Source: S012-135 sp964423785
Lineage (GTDB): Bacteria; Desulfobacterota; Desulfobulbia; Desulfobulbales; S012-135
Length of the DNA stretch: 15,786 bases
Direction: 5' to 3'
NCBI GenBank assembly: GCA_964423785.1
Contig: CAYRGZ010000053.1
Span: 1 to 15,786, forward strand
Shown: positions 1 through 4,058 of the stretch, in pieces
How positions within the stretch are numbered: the first letter of the stretch is position 1
Layout of the letters: the number at the start of each line of letters is the position of its first letter
Program-made: the position numbers and the translations under genes
Notes under the pieces: model-generated
Databases searched by the model: none
What the model saw: only the letters and a program-made list of their open reading frames with translations
Told to the model about the DNA's origin: nothing

Positions 1-50
1 AGGGCGGCCGCACGGTGGGCGCCGGCGTCATCAACGAAATCATCGAGTAG
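1..50 (+). CDS. tuf: Elongation factor Tu, C-terminal end (partial)
   Basis: Only the last 15 codons and the TAG stop lie in the window; the gene begins upstream. The visible residues, GGRTVGAGVINEIIE, match the conserved C-terminus of EF-Tu domain 3. EF-Tu is the GTPase that carries aminoacyl-tRNA to the ribosomal A site. The gene is followed after 20 bp by rpmG and then tRNA-Trp, the common tuf-rpmG-trnW-secE arrangement. A second tuf begins at the other end of the window (15739), so this genome has at least two copies framing the block. The call rests on a short but very characteristic tail plus context. Confidence 0.93.
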   Translation, partial: GGRTVGAGVINEIIE

Positions 51-70
51 TCGGCTGAGAAGGGAAGACG

Positions 71-220
71 ATGCGTGATATCATCACTCTTGGGTGTACG
101 GTCTGCAAACAGCGGAACTACACCACGACAAAAAACAAACGGACTATGCCGCAGAAACTTGAGCTGAAGAAGTACTGCCGGTTCTGCGGCAAACATACTC
201 TCCACAAGGAGACCAAGTAA
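71..220 (+). CDS. rpmG: 50S ribosomal protein L33 (zinc-ribbon form)
   Basis: This 49-residue protein of the large ribosomal subunit has the length usual for bacterial L33. It starts MRDIITLGCTVC and ends HTLHKETK. It carries two CxxC pairs, Cys9/Cys12 and Cys36/Cys39, so it is the zinc-binding ('C+') form of L33 and not the cysteine-less form used under zinc limitation. An AAGGGA ribosome binding site at 60-65 supports the ATG at 71. It sits 20 bp behind tuf and 6 bp ahead of tRNA-Trp, so it is very likely co-transcribed with both. It was found by reading the sequence directly because it is short. Confidence 0.96.
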   Translation: MRDIITLGCTVCKQRNYTTTKNKRTMPQKLELKKYCRFCGKHTLHKETK

Positions 221-226
221 GGGCGC

Positions 227-303
227 AGGCCAGTAGCTCTAATTGGTAGAGCACCGGACTCCAAATCCGGTGGCTGGGGGTTCGAGTCCCTCCTGGCCTG
301 CCA
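227..303 (+). tRNA. trnW: tRNA-Trp (anticodon CCA)
   Basis: The cloverleaf is complete. The acceptor stem AGGCCAG (227-233) pairs with CTGGCCT (293-299). The D arm is GCTC/GAGC, the anticodon stem CCGGA/TCCGG (254-258/266-270) encloses anticodon CCA at 261-263, and the T arm GGGGG/CCCTC encloses TTCGAGT. The discriminator base is G300 and the 3' CCA (301-303) is encoded in the DNA. The anticodon reads UGG (Trp). The gene lies 6 bp after rpmG and just ahead of a strong terminator, so it is probably cut out of the tuf-rpmG transcript. Confidence 0.98.
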
Positions 304-316
304 ACCATGCCGAACG

Positions 317-348
317 ACAGATGAACAGCCTCCTGTTCATCTGTTTTT
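317..348 (+). terminator. Intrinsic terminator after tRNA-Trp
   Basis: A perfect 12-bp inverted repeat, ACAGATGAACAG (317-328) and CTGTTCATCTGT (333-344), with a 4-nt CCTC loop is followed directly by a T run (344-348). This is a textbook Rho-independent terminator. It would end the tuf-rpmG-trnW transcript and separate it from secE-nusG. Confidence 0.9.
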
Positions 349-353
349 GTTCT

Positions 354-372
354 CGGCGTTTTTGCCGTTTTT
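354..372 (+). terminator. Second short hairpin with T run, possible backup terminator
   Basis: CGGC (354-357) and GCCG (364-367) enclose a GTTTTT loop and are followed by TTTTT (368-372). The stem has only 4 bp, so it is weak alone. Its place directly behind the 12-bp terminator suggests a tandem arrangement. Confidence 0.4.
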
Positions 373-395
373 CTCTATACTCATCGGAAGAGGCC

Positions 396-632
396 ATGGC
401 CGGCAGCAAGAAGGTAGCGCGGAAAGACGAGAGCAAGAAGTCGTTTTCCATCGCCACGGTGAAGGAGTTCGTCGGTGAGGTCAAGATGGAATGGGACAAG
501 ATCGCCTGGCCGGACAAGAAGCACACCGTGGCCTCCACCGGTGTGGTGATCGTCTTCGTCGCCCTCATCTCTTTTTATCTGGGTGCCGTCGATCTCCTGC
601 TCGGCAAGATCATCGGTTTCCTCCTCCGGTAG
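396..632 (+). CDS. secE: Preprotein translocase subunit SecE
   Basis: This small membrane subunit of the SecYEG channel, which moves proteins across or into the inner membrane, has 78 residues. That is the short, single-anchor SecE typical of most bacteria; the enterobacterial form has three membrane segments. Residues 1-20 are Lys-rich and probably cytoplasmic. The conserved amphipathic SecE helix follows, with EVKMEWDKIAWPDK around residues 28-41. A hydrophobic membrane segment runs from about residue 45 to 66, and a hydrophobic tail extends to the end. The ATG at 396 is preceded by GGAAGAGG (386-393). It comes directly after the tRNA-Trp terminator and 40 bp before nusG, the standard secE-nusG pair. 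Confidence 0.96.
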   Translation: MAGSKKVARKDESKKSFSIATVKEFVGEVKMEWDKIAWPDKKHTVASTGVVIVFVALISFYLGAVDLLLGKIIGFLLR

Positions 633-672
633 CGGCCGCACGGCGCACCACCGAAAAAACCAAGGACAAACG

Positions 673-1203
673 ATGGGACGTGCCTGGTACATAGTCCACA
701 CCTACACCGGCTTCGAAGAGAAGGTCAAGGCCTCGTTGCTCGAGCGCATCAAGCAGGCCGGACAGGAAGAATATTTCGGGGAGATCCTGGTCCCCACCGA
801 GAAGGTGGTGGAGATGGTAAAGGGGGTCAAGCGAACTTCGTCCCGGAAGTTCTTCCCCGGGTATATTCTGGTCAACGTCGAACTGAACGACGATACCTGG
901 CACACGGTGCGCGGTACCCCAAAGGTCACCGGTTTCGTGGGCAACGACCGCAACCCGCAGCCCCTTTCCGACGAGGAGGCGATGAAGCTCATCAGCCGCA
1001 TCAAGGAGGGGGCCGAGAAGCCGAAACCCAAGGTTGCCTATTCGGTGGGGGACAAGGTCCGGGTGGTAGATGGTCCATTCACCAATTTCCAGGGGGTGGT
1101 GGACGAGGTCTTCCCCGACAAGGGCCGCGTGCGGGTGATGGTCAGCATCTTCGGCCGCGAGACCCCCGTCGAACTGGAGTACATTCAAATCACGAAGGGA
1201 TAG
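673..1203 (+). CDS. nusG: Transcription termination/antitermination protein NusG
   Basis: NusG binds RNA polymerase, stimulates Rho-dependent termination and antitermination, and links the polymerase to ribosomal protein S10. The protein has 176 residues, typical for the family. The N-terminal NGN domain begins MGRAWYIVHTYTGFEEKV and contains the signature FFPGYILV at residues 60-67. A linker around 112-122 leads to the KOW domain (about 124-158, VGDKVRVVDGPFTNFQGVV). The ATG at 673 was chosen because it gives the family-typical N-terminus and has AAGGA at 662-666. An upstream in-frame ATG at 583 lies inside secE and would add 30 unrelated residues. nusG lies between secE and rplK as in most bacteria. 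Confidence 0.97.
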   Translation: MGRAWYIVHTYTGFEEKVKASLLERIKQAGQEEYFGEILVPTEKVVEMVKGVKRTSSRKFFPGYILVNVELNDDTWHTVRGTPKVTGFVGNDRNPQPLSDEEAMKLISRIKEGAEKPKPKVAYSVGDKVRVVDGPFTNFQGVVDEVFPDKGRVRVMVSIFGRETPVELEYIQITKG

Positions 1204-1206
1204 GGA

Positions 1207-1222
1207 GGTTGTTTTTGCAACC
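1207..1222 (+). other. Small hairpin in nusG-rplK spacer
   Basis: GGTTG (1207-1211) and CAACC (1218-1222) form a 5-bp stem with a TTTTTG loop, four bases after the nusG stop. No T run follows the stem, so it is not a standard terminator. It might be an L1-responsive or processing site, but nothing in the sequence shows this. Confidence 0.3.
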
Positions 1223-1246
1223 GCATACCGTCCAAGGAGTCGTATC

Positions 1247-1672
1247 ATGGCGAAGAAGATAGAAGGTTACATAAAACTGCAGATTCCGGCCGGCAAGGCC
1301 AACCCGTCGCCGCCGGTGGGCCCGGCCCTCGGTCAGCACGGGGTCAATATCATGGAATTCTGCAAGGCGTTCAACGCCAAGACCCAGGGACAGGGCGACA
1401 TGCTCATCCCGGTGGTCATCACCGTGTATGCGGATCGGTCTTTTTCCTTCATCACCAAGACGCCTCCGGCCTCGACCCTGCTCTTCAAGGCCTGCAATCT
1501 GCAGAAGGGGTCGAGCAATCCCAAGCGGGAGCGGGTGGCTACCATCAAGCGCGACAAGATCCGGGAGATTGCCGAGATCAAGATGCCCGACCTCAACTGC
1601 TACGACATCGAGGCCGCCATGCGGATCATCGAGGGCTCGGCCCGTAGCTGCGGCATCACCGTCGTGGACTAG
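1247..1672 (+). CDS. rplK: 50S ribosomal protein L11
   Basis: L11 binds 23S rRNA in the GTPase-associated centre and is the target region of thiostrepton; it also takes part in the stringent response through RelA. The 141 residues are the standard length. The N-terminal domain contains the proline-rich signature PPVGPALGQHGVNIMEFC (about residues 22-39). The C-terminal RNA-binding domain (about 70-141) includes a TPPAS motif near residue 73 and SARSCGITVVD at the end. AAGGAG (1234-1239) lies 7 bp ahead of the ATG. The gene follows nusG by 43 bp and precedes rplA by 22 bp, forming the classical rplKA unit. Confidence 0.98.
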   Translation: MAKKIEGYIKLQIPAGKANPSPPVGPALGQHGVNIMEFCKAFNAKTQGQGDMLIPVVITVYADRSFSFITKTPPASTLLFKACNLQKGSSNPKRERVATIKRDKIREIAEIKMPDLNCYDIEAAMRIIEGSARSCGITVVD

Positions 1673-1694
1673 GAACAACGAAGGAGAACCGATC

Positions 1695-2408
1695 ATGCCG
1701 AAACACGGAAAGAAGTACCGCAAGGTGGTGGCCGAGGTGGACAAGACCAAGCTCTACAGCCTCGACGAGGCGGTCGAGCTTGCCCTGAAGGCCCGTTACG
1801 CCAATTTCGACGAGTCCCTTGATATCGCCGTTCGGCTCGGGGTCGATCCCCGCCACGCCGACCAGATGATCCGTTCCTCCATCGTTCTGCCGCACGGTAC
1901 GGGCAAAGAGGTGCGGGTCCTCGTCTTCGCCACCGGTGACAAGGAAAAGGAGGCCCTGGAGGCCGGTGCCGACTATGCCGGCGGCAAAGAACTTGTCGAA
2001 AAGATCAAGGACGGCTGGCTGGAATTCGACAAGGCCATCGCCACCCCAGACATGATGGGCGAGGTCGGTAAGATCGGCCGTATCCTCGGTCCTCGCGGCC
2101 TGATGCCCAATGCCAAGCTCGGCACGGTCACCTTCGACGTCGCCCGGGCGGTGAAAGAGGCCAAGGCCGGCAAGGTGGATTTCCGGGTGGACAAGGCCGG
2201 CGTGGTGCATGCCATGATGGGCAAGGTCTCCTTCGGCCCGGAGAAGCTGAAAGAGAACATCCTGGCCTTTGTCGACAAGCTGATCCAACTGAAACCTGCC
2301 TCTTCCAAGGGGGTGTATCTGCGGGGGATCAGCATATCCACCACCATGGGCGTCGGGATCAAGATCGATCCGGCCGAGTTGCGGACCGCCATCAAGCAGG
2401 CGGCCTGA
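1695..2408 (+). CDS. rplA: 50S ribosomal protein L1
   Basis: L1 forms the mobile stalk of the large subunit near the E site and helps release deacylated tRNA. In E. coli it also represses its own rplKA mRNA. The protein has 237 residues, as expected. It starts MPKHGKKYRKVVAEVDK and contains the L1 signature ILGPRGLMPNAKLGTV near residue 128. The conserved MGKVSFGPEKLKEN stretch follows around residue 175. AAGGAG at 1681-1686 lies 8 bp ahead of the ATG at 1695. The spacer to rplK is only 22 bp, so the two are co-transcribed. A 391-bp spacer follows, where a new regulatory unit for rplJL begins. Confidence 0.98.
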   Translation: MPKHGKKYRKVVAEVDKTKLYSLDEAVELALKARYANFDESLDIAVRLGVDPRHADQMIRSSIVLPHGTGKEVRVLVFATGDKEKEALEAGADYAGGKELVEKIKDGWLEFDKAIATPDMMGEVGKIGRILGPRGLMPNAKLGTVTFDVARAVKEAKAGKVDFRVDKAGVVHAMMGKVSFGPEKLKENILAFVDKLIQLKPASSKGVYLRGISISTTMGVGIKIDPAELRTAIKQAA

Positions 2409-2428
2409 TGCCGATCCCCCGAGTGGGG

Positions 2429-2444
2429 CCGGTTGCGCAACCGG
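2429..2444. repeat. 16-nt perfect palindrome after rplA
   Basis: CCGGTTGCGCAACCGG is fully self-complementary. In RNA, with one G-U pair, the stem extends to GGGCCGGTT (2426-2434) against AACCGGTCC (2439-2447). An alternative hairpin, CCCC (2416-2419) with GGGG (2425-2428), competes with it. No T run follows. It could be a processing or 3'-end-stabilising structure for rplKA mRNA, or a protein-binding site; the sequence does not decide. Confidence 0.45.
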
Positions 2445-2483
2445 TCCGGTTATTCACCATGTTTTCCCAGGGTGTCGCGGCGA

Positions 2484-2513
2484 TTGGCAAGGTGCGCACC
2501 ACGGAGGGATGAT
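2484..2513 (+). promoter_or_regulatory. Weak candidate promoter upstream of the L10 leader
   Basis: TTGGCA (2484-2489, 5 of 6 to the -35 consensus) and GATGAT (2508-2513, 4 of 6 to the -10 consensus) are 18 bp apart. A start near 2520 would place the L10 leader motif in the 5' UTR, where E. coli also has a separate rplJL promoter. The match is modest and could be chance. Confidence 0.25.
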
Positions 2514-2573
2514 CCCGACCGTATCAGGCCCGCACCCTGGTTCAACATAGCGTAGTCTACAACCGCAAGAAGG

Positions 2574-2634
2574 GCGTCGAAGACAGCAGGTGCCGACGGC
2601 TTAAGCGATCGACACGATCGGCCTGCCGAGACGT
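2574..2634 (+). promoter_or_regulatory. Ribosomal protein L10 leader (autoregulatory RNA)
   Basis: The outer stem GCGTC (2574-2578) pairs with GACGT (2630-2634). It is followed by an asymmetric internal loop whose GAAGACA side (2579-2585) faces CGA (2627-2629). The inner stem GCAGG/CCTGC (2586-2590/2622-2626) comes next, then a GGTGCC...CTTAA segment and a small CGATC/GATCG hairpin. This matches the recalled pattern of the known L10 leader (AAGAC, CAGGTGC, CTTAA, CCTGCCGAG), which the L10-L12 complex binds to repress its own mRNA. It lies about 165 nt before rplJ. The rest of the 391-bp spacer holds more GC hairpins (for example CACG/CGTG at 2681-2694) but no T-run terminator and no credible gene. 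Confidence 0.8.
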
Positions 2635-2799
2635 GCAAAGGCCTGGCCGAGGGAGCTTTCCCCCAGCCGGGCAGACGTACCACGGCTTATCGTGCTCTGT
2701 CCTCCTCGTAGTCGGGGACGGTGGAGCGGCAAGCCGGCACCCTGTCCGAACCCCCTCCCTGCAGAACCACAACCATTATTGAAACAGGAGGATGAGGTC

Positions 2800-3324
2800 T
2801 TGAATCGCGATCAGAAGGCTTCGGTCGTTGCCGAACTGAACGAGAAGTTCGCCAAGGCGTCCATCGCCGTGGCAACCGAGTATCGCGGCCTGTCCGTCCC
2901 AGTCTTCCAGCAGGTTCGTAGGGAACTGCGCAACAACAACGCCGAGATCCGGGTCGCCAAGAATACCTTACTGCGGCGGGCCGTGGAAGGAACTCCCTAT
3001 GAGGCGCTGCGGGAGTATTTCCAGGGCACCACGGCGGTGACGGTCTCCTACGGTGACCCCGTGCCGGCCGCCAAGGTCCTGACCGAGTTCGTCAAGGACA
3101 ATCCCGGACTGACCATCAAGGGAGCGGTCTTGAACGGCAAGGCGTTGTCGGTGGAGGACATTGCCGCCCTCGCCAAGCTGCCGAGCCGCGAGATTCTGCT
3201 CGGCCAGTTGTTGTCGGTCATGCAGGGTGTGCCCGCCGGTTTCGTGCGGGTGCTCGCCGGTGTGCCGCGTAAGTTCCTGTACCTGTTGCAGGCCGTCAAG
3301 GAACAGAAGGAACAAGCAAATTGA
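2800..3324 (+). CDS. rplJ: 50S ribosomal protein L10 (TTG start)
   Basis: L10 anchors the L12 dimers on the ribosomal stalk and is a translational repressor of its own operon. From the TTG at 2800 the protein has 174 residues, the family's usual size, and starts MNRDQKASVVAELNEKF, the expected N-terminus. An ideal AGGAGG (2786-2791) sits 8 bp upstream. Reading further upstream in frame only gives low-complexity residues unlike L10. The RNA-binding domain (about residues 1-135) includes EYRGLSVPVFQQVRRELR and VAKNTLLRRA. The C-terminal helix VPRKFLYLLQAVKEQKEQ is the L12-docking helix. The TGA stop at 3322 is also the first bases of a repeat element that fills the spacer to rplL. Confidence 0.95.
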   Translation: MNRDQKASVVAELNEKFAKASIAVATEYRGLSVPVFQQVRRELRNNNAEIRVAKNTLLRRAVEGTPYEALREYFQGTTAVTVSYGDPVPAAKVLTEFVKDNPGLTIKGAVLNGKALSVEDIAALAKLPSREILLGQLLSVMQGVPAGFVRVLAGVPRKFLYLLQAVKEQKEQAN

Positions 3325-3423
3325 TGAAATCGCAATGCACGCGATTTCATCGAGTTCACGGTTTGTACACTGCTGATTTGCCGTGTCAGGCCTGAACCGG
3401 CTGCGATCTTTACGGGATCATCA
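3322..3423 (+). repeat. Structured intergenic repeat, copy A (rplJ-rplL spacer)
   Basis: This 102-bp element begins TGATGA (3322-3327, including the rplJ stop) and ends TCATCA (3418-3423), a short inverted terminal repeat. An 11-bp perfect hairpin, GATGAAATCGC/GCGATTTCATC (3323-3333/3341-3351, 7-nt loop), opens it. A CACGG/CCGTG stem (3357-3361/3381-3385) and a GTCAG...CTG-containing stem follow. An inverted relative lies at 12410-12536. From 3346 to 3406 the two match at 48 of 61 positions without gaps, and from 3320 to 3345 at 20 of 26. The rplL ribosome binding site starts 13 bp after it. I do not recognise the family; it could be a MITE-like element or a structured RNA. Confidence 0.8.
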
Positions 3424-3449
3424 TAATTCCATACCAGGAGGACAGAATC

Positions 3450-3836
3450 ATGGCAGTTACCAAGGAAGATGTCATCGAGTTCATTTCCAACATGAGCGTG
3501 CTCGAGCTCTCCGAGTTCATCTCCGAGCTCGAGGAAAAGTTTGGTGTTTCCGCCGCCGCGCCGGTGGCCGTGGCCGCGGCCGGTATGCCGGCCGCCGGTG
3601 GTGAGGCGGGCGGGGCCGAGGAGAAGACCGAGTTCGACGTCATTCTCACCTCTGCCGGCGACAAGAAGATCCAGGTCATCAAGGAAGTGCGGGCCATCAC
3701 CTCCCTTGGTCTGAAGGAGGCCAAGGAACTGGTGGAAGGCGCACCGAAGCCCATCAAGGAAGGGGTTTCCAAGGAAGAGGCCGAGGAGATCAAGAGCAAG
3801 ATTGAGGCCGCCGGCGGCAGTGTCGAAATCAAGTAA
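3450..3836 (+). CDS. rplL: 50S ribosomal protein L7/L12
   Basis: L12 is the multi-copy stalk protein that recruits and activates translation GTPases. The protein has 128 residues. The N-terminal dimerisation domain covers about residues 1-31. A flexible Ala/Gly-rich hinge covers about 32-58 (APVAVAAAGMPAAGGEAGGA). The globular C-terminal domain covers 59-128, with the conserved IQVIKEVRAITSLGLKEAK factor-binding face. AGGAGG (3436-3441) lies 8 bp ahead of the ATG. It follows rplJ by 125 bp, a spacer filled mostly by the repeat element. It is followed by a strong attenuator, which fits the need for far more L12 than RNA polymerase. Confidence 0.98.
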   Translation: MAVTKEDVIEFISNMSVLELSEFISELEEKFGVSAAAPVAVAAAGMPAAGGEAGGAEEKTEFDVILTSAGDKKIQVIKEVRAITSLGLKEAKELVEGAPKPIKEGVSKEEAEEIKSKIEAAGGSVEIK

Positions 3837-3858
3837 CGCCGAACGCCATCCATTGCTT

Positions 3859-3892
3859 GGCCGGCCGGCCCCGTGCCGGTCGGCCGCTTTTT
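3859..3892 (+). terminator. Attenuator/terminator between rplL and rpoB
   Basis: GGCCGGCCGGC (3859-3869) and GCCGGTCGGCC (3875-3885) form an 11-bp stem with one G-U pair and a CCCGT loop. GC and TTTTT (3888-3892) follow. The stem is extremely stable and has the layout of an intrinsic terminator. E. coli has a partial terminator at the same place that lowers rpoBC transcription relative to the ribosomal protein genes, and I infer the same role here. Confidence 0.8.
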
Positions 3893-3895
3893 GCG

Positions 3896-3925
3896 GACGC
3901 CGACTGCGGCGTCTCTTTGCGTTTT
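3896..3925 (+). terminator. Second hairpin of the rplL-rpoB attenuator region
   Basis: GACGCCG (3896-3902) and CGGCGTC (3907-3913) form a perfect 7-bp stem with an ACTG loop, followed by the T-rich stretch TCTTTGCGTTTT. It lies 11 bp after the first hairpin, so the two look like tandem terminators. The remaining spacer up to rpoB (3926-4058) shows no clear promoter, so rpoBC probably depends on read-through. Confidence 0.6.
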
Positions 3926-4058
3926 GACTTTTTTCCCCTTGCCGAGCCCGGATGGACGGCCGGAAATCTCCAGCCGAGTTTCCTTGCGCCGTGCGCCCGG
4001 GCCGCCGTTTCTTCCTCACATGAAACACCTTCTTCTCTAGCAACTGGCGAGGACCTCC

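Noticed and set aside
376..381. TATACT as a -10 box for a secE promoter
   Set aside because: No acceptable -35 box lies 16-18 bp upstream, and the start would fall inside the secE ribosome binding site. It is kept only as a remark in the terminator finding.
2692..2799. Longer rplJ reading frame starting at an upstream ATG (2692)
   Set aside because: The extra 36 residues are Pro/Arg-rich and unlike L10, there is no ribosome binding site, and the family-typical N-terminus begins at the TTG at 2800.
2792..2803. Three-codon minicistron ATG-AGG-TCT-TGA overlapping the rplJ TTG start
   Set aside because: The AGGAGG directly touches this ATG, leaving no spacing for initiation, and the same site fits the TTG at 2800 perfectly. 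Probably chance.
3924..3929. TTGACT as the -35 box of an rpoB promoter
   Set aside because: No -10-like sequence lies 16-19 bp downstream; that stretch is GC-rich (around 3945-3955).
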